Shown: in pieces, positions 7,704 through 15,830 of the stretch
Layout of the letters: each line of letters starts with the position of its first letter
How positions within the stretch are numbered: position 1 is the first letter of the stretch
Assembly: GCA_017545095.1 (NCBI GenBank)
Contig: JAFYCU010000101.1
Location: forward strand, 1-27,478
Reading direction: 5' to 3'
From: Muribaculaceae bacterium
Lineage (GTDB): Bacteria; Bacteroidota; Bacteroidia; Bacteroidales; Muribaculaceae
DNA: 27,478 nt
Program-made: the position numbers and the translations under genes
The notes under the pieces: model-generated
The model's input: the letters and a program-made list of their open reading frames with translations, nothing else
What the model was told of the DNA's origin: nothing
Database searches by the model: none

Positions 7704-9038
7704 ATGATTATCACAATTATTGGTGCGGGCACGCTGGGGTCTCATTTGGCCAAGTATCTGTCGGAAGAGCATATGGACATTTATATTGTCGACAAGGACA
7801 CCACCAAGCTTGCTCTGCTTGATTCGGAGCACAACTTGATGACGGTTGTCGGCGATGCCATCGACCTGGATGTGCTGCGCCAATCCCAGGCCGAAACCTG
7901 CGACCTGTTTATCGCAGTCACCGAAGTGGCCGAACGCAATTTTGTGGCTTGCGGACTTGCCAAGTCGATTGGTGCCAAGATGACGGTTGCACGCGTTGAC
8001 CGTTACGACTATCTGGAGCCGAACAATTATGAGGTTATCAGGCGCATGGGGGTTGATAATATCATCTTTCCGGAATACCTGCTCTCGCAAGGCATTATCG
8101 ACTCGCTGCGGCACTCCTGGGCATGCAACTGGTTTGAGTTCAATAAGGGCGAGATGGTGCTGTTGGGCGTGAGGCTGTCGCACAATGCGCCGCTGGCGGG
8201 AAAATACTTGCGCGAGCTGAAGGGCGACGACCGCATCTGCCATGTGGCGGCGATACGTCGTGCGCAATCCACGCTCATACCCAATGGCAACCACCAGCTG
8301 CTGCCCGACGACATCCTGTATATAGCCACCACGCCGGCCTACGTCAACGAGGTGGCTCGTCTGACCGGCAAGGTCGGCCACAACATCTCGCGCGTGGTGA
8401 TTGCCGGGAGCGGAAGCACCGCCGAACTGACCGTGAAACAGGCCGCTCGGGAGTTTCGTTTCACGGTAATCGACGGTGACCTGGAAAAGTGCAGGCGTTT
8501 GACCAGTCACACCCACCTGTGCGATGTCATCCACGGTGAGCCCACCGAGCTCGAGGTGCTCTCGGAAGCTGGCATCGACCAGGCCGATGCCTTTGTGGCA
8601 TTGACCGACAATGCCTCCGAGAACGTGCTCACCTGCCTGCTTGCCACTGAAATCGGTGTGGGAAAAACCATTGCCGAGGTCGAGAAAATGCAATTTATCA
8701 ATATGGCCGAGTCGTTCCATATCGAAACCATCTTGAACAAGCAGATGCTTGTGGCCAACACCGTGTTCCAGCTGCTCATCGATGCCGGGGCATCGTCGAC
8801 AAAGTGCCTGGCACTGCCCGACACCGAGGTGGTGCAGTTGGAAATCAAGCAGAATTCCCGGCTCAATGGCGCCACGGTGGCCAACCTGCATCTGCCCGAG
8901 GAATTGACGTTTGCCGGAATGATTCGCTGCGGGAAGAGCGAGCTGGTCACCGGCCAGACCACATTCCGCAGTGGCGACATTGTGCTGGTGATGTGTTTCG
9001 CCGGCGCCCTGCAAAAGGCAAAAAAACTATTCAACTGA
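7704..9038 (+). CDS. trkA: Trk potassium uptake regulatory subunit TrkA
   Basis: 444 residues from ATG 7704 (MIITIIGAGTLGSHLAKYL), which places the first Rossmann motif GAGTLG at residues 7-12, as usual in the family; an in-frame ATG at 7671 would add 11 residues with no family support. Two tandem RCK units follow: N-terminal NAD-binding domain and RCK_C, then a second set beginning VVIAGSGSTAELTVKQ and ending at LQKAKKLFN. TrkA is the peripheral cytoplasmic protein that binds nucleotides and gates the TrkH channel. The stop codon is one base before the trkH start, so the two are translationally coupled in one operon. Confidence 0.97.
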   Translation: MIITIIGAGTLGSHLAKYLSEEHMDIYIVDKDTTKLALLDSEHNLMTVVGDAIDLDVLRQSQAETCDLFIAVTEVAERNFVACGLAKSIGAKMTVARVDRYDYLEPNNYEVIRRMGVDNIIFPEYLLSQGIIDSLRHSWACNWFEFNKGEMVLLGVRLSHNAPLAGKYLRELKGDDRICHVAAIRRAQSTLIPNGNHQLLPDDILYIATTPAYVNEVARLTGKVGHNISRVVIAGSGSTAELTVKQAAREFRFTVIDGDLEKCRRLTSHTHLCDVIHGEPTELEVLSEAGIDQADAFVALTDNASENVLTCLLATEIGVGKTIAEVEKMQFINMAESFHIETILNKQMLVANTVFQLLIDAGASSTKCLALPDTEVVQLEIKQNSRLNGATVANLHLPEELTFAGMIRCGKSELVTGQTTFRSGDIVLVMCFAGALQKAKKLFN

Positions 9039-9039
9039 A

Positions 9040-10530
9040 ATGGGCTCGGAACAGAAGGCACTTTCGCCACAAAGGGGAATCAACTTTGCGATGATTCTGC
9101 GCGTGCTGGGGCAACTCGTTTTGGTCGAGGCTGCTTTCATGGCGCTTCCGCTGTTGGCATGCCTCGTTGCGCGCGAGAGCGACTGGAAAGCGTTTGCCAT
9201 CACGCTGGGGGTGACCATCGCAGTGGGGGCGGCCGGCACGTTCCTGATTCATCCCAAAAGCAAAAAACTCTACCGTCGCGACGGGCTGCTCCTGGCTTCG
9301 GTGGCCTGGGTGGTGTTTTCGCTGTTTGGCATGTTGCCTTTTCTCCTGAGCGCGTTCCCGCTCAACGCCGGAGAAGCGTTCTTCGAGGCCATGTCGGGCT
9401 TTACCACCACCGGGGCCACCGTCATTCGCGATGTGGAGCGCTGCAGTCACGGCATTCTGCTGTGGCGGGCGCTCACCCAATGGATAGGCGGACTGGGAAT
9501 CATCATCTTCACCTTGACCTTTATCCCGGCGCTGAACAACAGCGGCAGCCTGATCATGTTCCATGCCGAGGCCACGGGCATCACCCACGACAAACTAGGT
9601 GCGCGCATCTCTCGCACGGCCAAGATTTTGTGGGGCATCTATTGCCTGCTCACCGTTTTGCTGCTCGCAATGCTGTGGGTGGGACCCATGGACTTCTTCG
9701 ACAGTCTTTGCCAGAGTTTCACCACCATCTCCACGGGTGGCTTCTCGACACGCAACGATAGCATAGCAGCATTTAACTCGCCCTATATCAAGGTAGTGCT
9801 GACCATCTTCATGTTTATCGGAGGCATCAGTTTCAGTCTCATCCTTGCCAGCATCAAGCGACGCGGGCGGGGGGGCTGGCGCAACGATGTGTTCCGGGCC
9901 TACGTCTTCATCGCCCTGCTCTTCTATCTGTCGGTGGCGATAGCCATCGTGGTTCAGGGGCATTACACGGGTGTGCAAAGCATCACGGTCGATCCGCTGT
10001 TCCACATTGTGTCGGCAATGACCTCCACCGGGTTCAGCGCCGGCGACTGGGAGAGCTGGGGCTTCTTTGTGCTCACCGTCACTTTTCTGATGATGTACGT
10101 GGGAGCCTGCGCGGGGTCAACCACTGGCGGTGTGAAAGTGGACAGGATTCTTTATTTGCTCAAGAATTTCATACTAGTGGTGAAACGCTACATCAGGCCT
10201 CGGCTCATGCGCTCGGTGAGTGTTAACAATCAGATTGTTGACAACGAGAAAGGAAACGAGGTTTTCGCTTTCATCTCCATTTTCACGCTACTCATCGTCT
10301 TTGGTGGGCTGGTGCTTGTGGCACAAGGTTTTCCCATTGTGGATGCTTTCTTCTCGTCGTTCTCTTGCCTGTCGAACAATGGACTTGGTGCCGGAGTGAC
10401 GGGCATCACAGGCTCCTACGACTTTTTGCCGCCCACTGGGTTGTGGATTATGTCGTTTCTCATGCTCGCTGGGCGTTTGGAAATCATCTCCATCATAGCC
10501 CTTTTCATCCCTTCGTTCTGGCAGCGTTGA
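9040..10530 (+). CDS. trkH: Trk potassium uptake channel subunit TrkH
   Basis: 496 residues, an integral inner-membrane protein with four pseudo-repeats. The four pore loops are readable in order: SGFTTTGAT, FTTISTGGFS, SAMTSTGFSAG and SCLSNNGLGAG, each with the conserved filter glycine. It admits K+ together with TrkA, driven by the membrane potential. The start lies one base after the trkA stop. The C-terminus MLAGRLEIISIIALFIPSFW is typical of the family. Confidence 0.97.
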   Translation: MGSEQKALSPQRGINFAMILRVLGQLVLVEAAFMALPLLACLVARESDWKAFAITLGVTIAVGAAGTFLIHPKSKKLYRRDGLLLASVAWVVFSLFGMLPFLLSAFPLNAGEAFFEAMSGFTTTGATVIRDVERCSHGILLWRALTQWIGGLGIIIFTLTFIPALNNSGSLIMFHAEATGITHDKLGARISRTAKILWGIYCLLTVLLLAMLWVGPMDFFDSLCQSFTTISTGGFSTRNDSIAAFNSPYIKVVLTIFMFIGGISFSLILASIKRRGRGGWRNDVFRAYVFIALLFYLSVAIAIVVQGHYTGVQSITVDPLFHIVSAMTSTGFSAGDWESWGFFVLTVTFLMMYVGACAGSTTGGVKVDRILYLLKNFILVVKRYIRPRLMRSVSVNNQIVDNEKGNEVFAFISIFTLLIVFGGLVLVAQGFPIVDAFFSSFSCLSNNGLGAGVTGITGSYDFLPPTGLWIMSFLMLAGRLEIISIIALFIPSFWQR

Positions 10531-10587
10531 AGGTGTTGCATACGCCACATCGGTGCGCGACACTGCTGGGCCAAGCGATGGTACCGC

Positions 10588-10620
10588 GAGCTATGCTCGA
10601 GCTATGCTCAAGCTATGCTC
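10588..10620. repeat. Three 11-bp tandem units, each a mini-hairpin
   Basis: GAGCTATGCTC occurs twice and AAGCTATGCTC once, head to tail, starting 58 bases after trkH. Each full unit can pair GAGC with GCTC around a three-base loop. It may be part of a termination region or a slippage product. Confidence 0.6.
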
Positions 10621-10676
10621 AATGGCTGAAAAACAAAAAAAATCATACTTTTTATTGTCGGTAATCAAATTATTTG

Positions 10677-10684
10677 TACCTTTG
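10677..10684 (+). promoter_or_regulatory. -7 promoter box TACCTTTG upstream of gldE
   Basis: Clear TAnnTTTG element; it predicts a leader of roughly 120 bases before the gldE start that contains simple repeats (AGAACC units at about 10718-10740 and CTGATAACTGA units at 10780-10812). Confidence 0.6.
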
Positions 10685-10751
10685 CAGGCTGTTGCCGGTT
10701 GGTGGCGAAGCAAGAAACGAGAACCAAGAACCGAGAACCGCATTGCGCTGC

Positions 10752-10812
10752 TTGTTTACTCGTTTACTGAACACTGGCAACTGATAACTGATAACTGAAA
10801 ACTGAAACTGAA
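10752..10812 (+). repeat. Simple-sequence leader upstream of gldE, shared with ychF
   Basis: Starts CTTGTTTACTCGTTTACTGA and passes through repeated CTGATAACTGA and AACTGAAAACTGA to end directly at the start codon. It is the same element, in the same position relative to the start, as the one before ychF at 2799-2846. Confidence 0.55.
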
Positions 10813-12171
10813 TTGGACCCTGACCCGTTATCTTGCCTGTTGCTGCTCACACAGGCCTTGCAGCAATATCCCATCGTGTTTCATGCCCCCACCACGGGGT
10901 GTATCATTGCCATAGTAGTTGCCCTGATAGGGTTGTTTTTGTCGGCTTTCAACTCGGGGTCGGAAATTGCATTCTTCTCGCTGAAAAAAACGCAGACCGA
11001 CGAGATTGAGAACGACATGGCCCGCGAGCGCGTGACCGACTTGCTGCGCAACCCCGAACGGCTGCTTGCCACCATCCTCATCGGCAACAATTTGGTGAAC
11101 GTGATGATCATTATCGTGCTCAACTTTGCCATGAGCCAGATGATGGAGTTCACCAGCCCGGTGGCCGACTTTGTGGTGCAGACCGTGATTCTCACGTTTC
11201 TGATTTTGCTGTTTGGTGAAATCATCCCCAAACTTTATGCCACGAGCCACAATGTGCAGTTTGCCGTGGCGGCCTCAGGACCGCTGTCGGTGGCGGTGAA
11301 GCTGTTCTCACCGCTGTCGCGTGTGCTGGTGCGCAGCACGCGCATCATGAACCGCGCCGTCACGCGCCAGAGCGAGGACATCTCCACCGACGACCTGTCG
11401 CGTGCTCTCGAGGCCAGCAATGTGAACAACGAGGACGAGAAAGAGCTGCTCGAGGGCATTCTCACCTTTGGCGAGAAAACGGTGAGCGAGATTATGCGAC
11501 CGCGCATCGATGTGGTGGATGTGGACATCAACAGCACCTGGGACGAGGTGGTGGACAAGGTGATCAAAACCGGCTATTCGCGCATGCCCGTCTACGACGA
11601 ACAGCCCGACAACATCAAGGGTATCCTCTATGCCAAAGACCTTCTGCCCTACATTGGCAAGCGTGACAGCCGCTTTGCCTGGCAGTCGCTTATCCGCCCT
11701 GCCTATTTCGTACCCGAATCACGCATGATTGATGACCTGCTCGAGGACTTCCGCAAGAAGAAAACTCACATGGCCATCATCGTGGATGAATACGGCTGCA
11801 CGCAGGGCATTGCCACCCTCGAAGACGTGCTCGAAGAGATTGTGGGCGACATCGATGATGAATACGACACCGAGGAGAAATTCTACACCCGCGTGAACCA
11901 GAACACCTATGAGTTTGAGGGCAAGACGCTGCTGAGCGACTTTTGCCGCGTGCTCGATGTGGACCAGGACGAGGCTCTGGGCAAGCATGGTGAGCAGGCC
12001 GAGACCATTGCCGGACTGCTGCTCGACATCAAGGGAGACTTTTTTGCTGAACAAGAGTCGCTCGACTACGGCCCATTCCAGTTCAAGGTGACCAAGGTGG
12101 AGCATTACCGCATCGACAAGGTGCAGGTGACGGTGAAAGAAACCACTGCCCCGCAGCATGGTGCGGCGTGA
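10813..12171 (+). CDS. gldE: Gliding motility-associated protein GldE (CNNM/CorC-type CBS protein)
   Basis: 452 residues with a TTG start giving MDPDPLSCLLLL; the DPDP beginning is usual for GldE homologues, and no ATG lies close by. Residues about 28-190 are a DUF21/CNNM membrane domain (FLSAFNSGSEIAFFSLKK, then LLFGEIIPKLYA). Two CBS domains follow (IMRPRIDVVDVD and SRMPVYDEQPDNIKGILYA; then THMAIIVDEYGCTQGIATLE), then a CorC_HlyC domain to the C-terminus. In gliding Bacteroidetes GldE supports motility and secretion lipoproteins; in non-gliding gut species it is kept as an inner-membrane protein with probable ion-transport relations. The phosphopantetheinyl transferase gene follows immediately. 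Confidence 0.9.
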   Translation: MDPDPLSCLLLLTQALQQYPIVFHAPTTGCIIAIVVALIGLFLSAFNSGSEIAFFSLKKTQTDEIENDMARERVTDLLRNPERLLATILIGNNLVNVMIIIVLNFAMSQMMEFTSPVADFVVQTVILTFLILLFGEIIPKLYATSHNVQFAVAASGPLSVAVKLFSPLSRVLVRSTRIMNRAVTRQSEDISTDDLSRALEASNVNNEDEKELLEGILTFGEKTVSEIMRPRIDVVDVDINSTWDEVVDKVIKTGYSRMPVYDEQPDNIKGILYAKDLLPYIGKRDSRFAWQSLIRPAYFVPESRMIDDLLEDFRKKKTHMAIIVDEYGCTQGIATLEDVLEEIVGDIDDEYDTEEKFYTRVNQNTYEFEGKTLLSDFCRVLDVDQDEALGKHGEQAETIAGLLLDIKGDFFAEQESLDYGPFQFKVTKVEHYRIDKVQVTVKETTAPQHGAA

Positions 12172-12197
12172 CCACAAATCATTTCCCTATTTCCCTC

Positions 12198-12839
12198 ATG
12201 CCTTTTGTTCATTCCATCACCAACAGCGACGGCAGCATCACGCATGTGTGGGCCGTGAACGAGACCGTGAGCGACCTCATGCTGCTGTGCCGCCGCCGAG
12301 GCATCGACACCTCGCTGCTGCGAACGTTCAAGGCCACCAACCGTCGCATCGAGCAATTGGTGGAGCGCCTGCTGCTGCACATCATTTTCGGCCACGAGGT
12401 GACACTGCTACACACGCCCGAGGGAGTGCCACATGTGGAGCACAGCAGCATGCACCTGAGCATCACCCACACCACAGGACTGCTGGCTATCGCACAACAC
12501 CACAGTCATCCTGTGGGTGTGGACGCGGAGCGCGTCGGGCCGCGCGTGCTGCGGGTGCGAAGCCACTTCCTCACCGCCCGAGAGCAGCAATTCATCGAGG
12601 ATGATGACATCATTGCCAACCTCATCGCCTGGACGGCCAAAGAGGCTCTCTTTAAGGTTGCCGAAGACCCTGATGCTGTGATGACGAGCTTCGAACTCCA
12701 GCCTTTCCGTGTCGTGGATGAGGGCGTGGTGAACCTGGCAGCGCATTATCGCAATAGGACCTTCACACTCACGTCAACCGTCCAACAAGGCTACGTGATT
12801 ACGCTCGCTTACGAGAACGAGAATCAGACTGAAGTGTAA
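12198..12839 (+). CDS. 4'-phosphopantetheinyl transferase superfamily protein
   Basis: 213 residues from ATG 12198. A GTG at 12168, overlapping the gldE stop, would add ten residues (TTNHFPISL), but the homology seems to begin at MPFVHSITN. Family motifs are present in order: HLSITHT (86-92), VGVDAERV with Asp109 and Glu111 as metal ligands, and WTAKEALFK (145-153) with Glu149. The enzyme moves the phosphopantetheine arm from CoA to a serine of a carrier protein, making active acyl carrier proteins for fatty acid or secondary metabolite synthesis. No carrier protein or synthase gene lies nearby, so the partner is unknown. It is co-transcribed with gldE by position. Confidence 0.9.
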   Translation: MPFVHSITNSDGSITHVWAVNETVSDLMLLCRRRGIDTSLLRTFKATNRRIEQLVERLLLHIIFGHEVTLLHTPEGVPHVEHSSMHLSITHTTGLLAIAQHHSHPVGVDAERVGPRVLRVRSHFLTAREQQFIEDDDIIANLIAWTAKEALFKVAEDPDAVMTSFELQPFRVVDEGVVNLAAHYRNRTFTLTSTVQQGYVITLAYENENQTEV

Positions 12840-12893
12840 GTGCCTGAGAAAAAGAGAAATGGCGTGTCAATATATAATTAATGTTAAAAATGT

Positions 12894-12901
12894 GGGGGGG
12901 G
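12894..12901 (+). repeat. G8 homopolymer tract next to a promoter
   Basis: Eight consecutive G bases end 25 bases before the -7 box TAATTTTG (12927-12934), that is, just upstream of the expected -33 region of the exported protein gene at 13044. Tracts of this kind can change length by slippage. Confidence 0.6.
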
Positions 12902-12926
12902 TAATAAAAGTGTAAAACAAATATCG

Positions 12927-12934
12927 TAATTTTG
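12927..12934 (+). promoter_or_regulatory. -7 promoter box TAATTTTG
   Basis: Matches TAnnTTTG and would give an untranslated leader of about 105 bases before the ATG at 13044. The leader includes a short G/C pairing, GGAGGCTGCCCCCC, at about 12971. Confidence 0.6.
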
Positions 12935-13043
12935 CAGAATGAAATTAAGGTCAAAATAGGGGTATGGTGAGGGAGGCTGCCCCCCAGATTTGGCTTACAT
13001 GACTTTTTGTTGAACCCACTTAATCTCCTAAAGAGTTTTAACT

Positions 13044-14420
13044 ATGAGACGTTTCATTTTTTTCTTGACAGCCATAGCGATGGCATTGCCATTGCTGGCT
13101 CAGACCGATTATGGCATTGTGGTGAACGGAGTGCGCGTGACATCCGAGAATGCCGAGGACGTGAAAGGACCGGGCATCATCGGTGAAGTTAGCTATCAAG
13201 CCTTGACCAATACCTTAGTGCTGCATGATGCAAAAATAGCAAATCTCATCAGCACTGCCGATGGGTTGACTATTGAACTGGAAGGTCAGAATAGCATCTG
13301 GATTATTGATGCCGACAATGCCTCGCAGTGGGCAGGGCAATATGGCGAGCCTGATGCGCCTTTTGGTGCTTTGATAAGCAAGGGTGATTTGCGCATCACC
13401 GGCAGCGGTTCGTTGCAGGTGTTCGTTGCCAATTCTTGGCAGTGGGAACACGAGATGCCCCTGAATGCCATTTGTGTGAGCAACGGCAATCTCACCCTTG
13501 ATGGATGTGGTTTGGTAGAGGCATATAACCAAAAGGACAAAGCAGTGGTAGTTGACGAGGTGCTGACCGTGCGCGATGCGTGCTTGCAAGCCAGCGGTTG
13601 GGGAGGCAACATCGAGGCTGCCGAAACGGCGTTTGTTGGTTGTACGATGCATCCCACCCAAGGGGCCAAAGTGACCATCATCGGCCCCGAAGCTGCGCCA
13701 GCACAGTACTATGGCGTGATGCTGACCGATATTCCAGTAACCACCTACAATGCGGCGTCCATCAGCAGTCCATTTTTCAACAGCGGTGAAGCGAGTTATG
13801 ATGCAGCAAGCAACACCCTCAAGCTCGACCAACTTGTGGTGAACACTGATGACAATTCATCGGGTTTTCCCAGCAAAATCTGGTCATTCGATGCGTTAAA
13901 CGTAGTGCTGACTGGCGAGAACTGCGTTGCCCCGACGATGGGTATCGTGAGTGGTAAGGATTTGCGCGTTTCGGGCAGCGGGAGCTTAGAACTGGGCGGT
14001 GTGCAGTTCCAAATGAGAATAGACCAACTGCGGTTGGAGGGCGGATGCACGTTTGTTACCCGAGGTGTGCCGCAGGGATGGATTACCATCCAGTCGGTAA
14101 CGGTAGATGGCTCCACCTTTATCGCCGGTGAGCTGAGCAATGAGATCGGTTATATCGACCTGCTGAAAAGCTATATTGTGGCACCCGAATGGGTGAGCTA
14201 CGACCACGAGCATCACCAGCTCATTTTTGATGAAGCGAAGGACTACAGCAATTTCTCGAAAGAACCATTACACATCTCCCCAATCTCAGCCACGTCGATA
14301 ACCGATATCGACACACGCCCCGCCAGCAACACCTGGCACGACATGAACGGGCGCACCGTGTCGCACCCTCAAACACCCGGTATCTTTATCCACAATGGTG
14401 AGAAAGTGATTGTGCGATAA
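13044..14420 (+). CDS. Exported repeat protein of unknown function with a C-terminal surface-type tail
   Basis: 458 residues with a clear signal peptide (MRRFIFFLTAIAMALPLLAQ). Two related halves can be read: YGIVVNGVRVTSENAEDV with GEVSYQALTNTLVLHDAKI near the start, and YGVMLTDIPVTTYNAASI with GEASYDAASNTLKLDQLVV from about residue 225. Each continues with short beta-strand motifs such as ISKGDLRITGSGSLQV and VSGKDLRVSGSGSLEL, suggesting a beta-helix or beta-solenoid. The C-terminus (WHDMNGRTVSHPQTPGIFIH, then GEKVIVR) resembles the W/Y-x-L-x-G-R tails of many secreted Bacteroidales proteins. Function unknown; probably a surface or periplasmic protein. It stands alone between the PPTase and convergent rpiB. 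Confidence 0.8.
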   Translation: MRRFIFFLTAIAMALPLLAQTDYGIVVNGVRVTSENAEDVKGPGIIGEVSYQALTNTLVLHDAKIANLISTADGLTIELEGQNSIWIIDADNASQWAGQYGEPDAPFGALISKGDLRITGSGSLQVFVANSWQWEHEMPLNAICVSNGNLTLDGCGLVEAYNQKDKAVVVDEVLTVRDACLQASGWGGNIEAAETAFVGCTMHPTQGAKVTIIGPEAAPAQYYGVMLTDIPVTTYNAASISSPFFNSGEASYDAASNTLKLDQLVVNTDDNSSGFPSKIWSFDALNVVLTGENCVAPTMGIVSGKDLRVSGSGSLELGGVQFQMRIDQLRLEGGCTFVTRGVPQGWITIQSVTVDGSTFIAGELSNEIGYIDLLKSYIVAPEWVSYDHEHHQLIFDEAKDYSNFSKEPLHISPISATSITDIDTRPASNTWHDMNGRTVSHPQTPGIFIHNGEKVIVR

Positions 14421-14456
14421 ACCTTTTCACCCCAGCGACAATCTGCTGAAATTAAC

Positions 14457-14493
14457 TATCGCCCGGGATGCCATTTGGCTCTCCCGGGCGATA
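14457..14493. terminator. 12-bp GC-rich hairpin between convergent genes
   Basis: TATCGCCCGGGA at 14457-14468 pairs perfectly with TCCCGGGCGATA at 14482-14493. It lies between the exported protein gene (plus) and rpiB (minus), so it can end transcription from both sides, although no long T-run follows. Confidence 0.7.
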
Positions 14494-14540
14494 ATCATGT
14501 GTCAGTAGGCAAAAATCCACCTACCAACTAATCTCCTGTA

Positions 14541-14990
14541 TCACTTCACGGCGATTTTGTCGATGCGTCGCTGATGTCGACCGCCCTCGAAGTCGGTGGA
14601 GAGGAAGGCCTCGACCATGGCGATGGCTTCTTGCGGTGTGACGAAGCGTCCTGGCAGTGCCAGCACGTTGGCGTCGTTGTGCTGGCGTGCCAGGCGTGCC
14701 ACCTCGGGAATCCAGCACAGTGCCGAGCGTATGCCTTGGTGCTTGTTGAGCGTGATGTTGATGCCCTCGCCGCTGCCGCACACGGCAATGCCGGGGTAGC
14801 ACTCACCGCGTTCCACGGCCAGGGCGCAGGGGTGGGCGAAGTCGGGGTAGTCGCAGCTGTCGGTGTTGTAGGTGCCGAAGTCGCGGTAGGCAATGCCTTG
14901 CTCGTCGAGCCAGCGCATCACCGCCTGCTTGGTCTCAAACCCGGCATGGTCGCTGCACAACCCCACTGGAATGTTGTCTTTCGTAATCAT
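14541..14990 (-). CDS. rpiB: Ribose-5-phosphate isomerase B
   Basis: 149 residues from ATG 14990 (MITKDNIPVGLCSDHAGFE); longer versions would need a TTG start at 15041 and lack family support. Asp14-His15 in CSDHAGF, the conserved catalytic-region CGSGEGINI with Cys71, and the following NKHQGIRSALCW identify the RpiB/LacAB family. It interconverts ribose-5-phosphate and ribulose-5-phosphate in the pentose phosphate pathway. In Bacteroides rpiB usually follows transketolase; here the gene upstream on the same strand is the restriction endonuclease cassette, so the original neighbour may have been displaced. Confidence 0.94.
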   Translation of the reverse strand: MITKDNIPVGLCSDHAGFETKQAVMRWLDEQGIAYRDFGTYNTDSCDYPDFAHPCALAVERGECYPGIAVCGSGEGINITLNKHQGIRSALCWIPEVARLARQHNDANVLALPGRFVTPQEAIAMVEAFLSTDFEGGRHQRRIDKIAVK

Positions 14991-15034
14991 ATGGTTTGTG
15001 TCTTTAGTGATGGGTGAAAATAAGTTGGTGAAAT

Positions 15035-15052
15035 TAGACAAAAGAACATAAG
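15035..15052. repeat. Partial copy of the AGACATAAGAACATAAG repeat
   Basis: AGACAAAAGAACATAAGC, preceded by AAATT as at 25678, matches the repeat found around queA apart from one change. Confidence 0.5.
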
Positions 15053-15060
15053 CTTTGTCA

Positions 15061-15090
15061 GGAGTATTTACCGCACAGGAACTGCTGGAG
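15061..15090. repeat. Diverged third copy of the 3' end of the gene at 20253-22460
   Basis: 27 of 30 bases equal 20271-20300. On the minus strand it reads LQQFLCGKYS and then stop, only nine bases after the stop codon of the restriction endonuclease gene. It marks the far edge of the restriction-modification cassette. Confidence 0.75.
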
Positions 15091-15098
15091 TGATGAAT

Positions 15099-15830
15099 TT
15101 ATAGAATTTCAACCCAGGAGTCATCAAATCCGATGTTGGTTAAGGCGATTTCCTGATTGATGATTGGTGGCATCTTCACTTTAAATCGGATGGCATCGGC
15201 AGGAACTACGCTGTGAATGGTAAACTGCGACCCATGCGGTTGCCAAGTGAAGCAGGTGCGGCCAGTGGTTTTGTGAACCCCAATCAAGTTCCCGTTTTCA
15301 TTTTCTCGCCATTCATAATCGATGGTCTTATAGCGTTCGATATATTCCTCAAACATAACAAACTCGGTCATGTCATTGCTGCGGATGAGGACGTTGACCC
15401 GCACGGGGTTATATTCATCATAAGCAATATTGATGCGTTCGTTCCACACAGCAAGCACAGCCTGTCCTGTTCGAGCTATATTGGCATGTGGGTCTTGAAT
15501 GCCATAGGAATAGTCGGGACTGCATCGGCCACTGATGAGCCTAACGTTTTTGCATTGAAAAACATGGGCATTCTTTACCGTTTTCATCGACCATGCCATT
15601 TTGCCAACAGCAACATCGGCAATGCCTACAGGGCTTGCGAAATGTGTTCCACCAACTGCTTGGGCAAATGTGTCGGCCCAATCATCACCGCTGATATCGG
15701 TGCGGCCAGTGTGGAGAAGATACACAAAGTGTCCGCCAATTTTCTTAATGACATCTTTGGGAACTCGGCCCAGTTCATATAGTTCATTGGTGACAAGACG
15801 CTTGGAGTCTCTTAATTTGGGATGTTTCAT
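15099..15830 (-). CDS. Putative type II restriction endonuclease
   Basis: 243 residues, start ATG 15830 overlapping the methyltransferase stop by four bases (ATGA). I do not recognise a named family; the call rests on coupling to a C5 methyltransferase and on composition. Features: a basic N-terminus (MKHPKLRDSKRLVTNELYEL), GGHFVYLLHTGRTDISGDDW, then FASPVGIADVAVG and WSMKTVKN, where an Asp followed by a strand and a Lys would suit a degenerate PD-(D/E)xK core (SMK in place of ExK), then FQCKNVRLISGR. It would cut the sequence that the partner enzyme protects. The stop codon is directly followed by the third copy of the duplicated gene end. Base composition is lower in G+C than in the flanking genes. 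Confidence 0.6.
   Translation of the reverse strand: MKHPKLRDSKRLVTNELYELGRVPKDVIKKIGGHFVYLLHTGRTDISGDDWADTFAQAVGGTHFASPVGIADVAVGKMAWSMKTVKNAHVFQCKNVRLISGRCSPDYSYGIQDPHANIARTGQAVLAVWNERINIAYDEYNPVRVNVLIRSNDMTEFVMFEEYIERYKTIDYEWRENENGNLIGVHKTTGRTCFTWQPHGSQFTIHSVVPADAIRFKVKMPPIINQEIALTNIGFDDSWVEIL

Noticed and set aside
14991..15041. N-terminal extension of RpiB from a TTG start
   Set aside because: It includes part of an intergenic repeat, and the family start matches the ATG at 14990.
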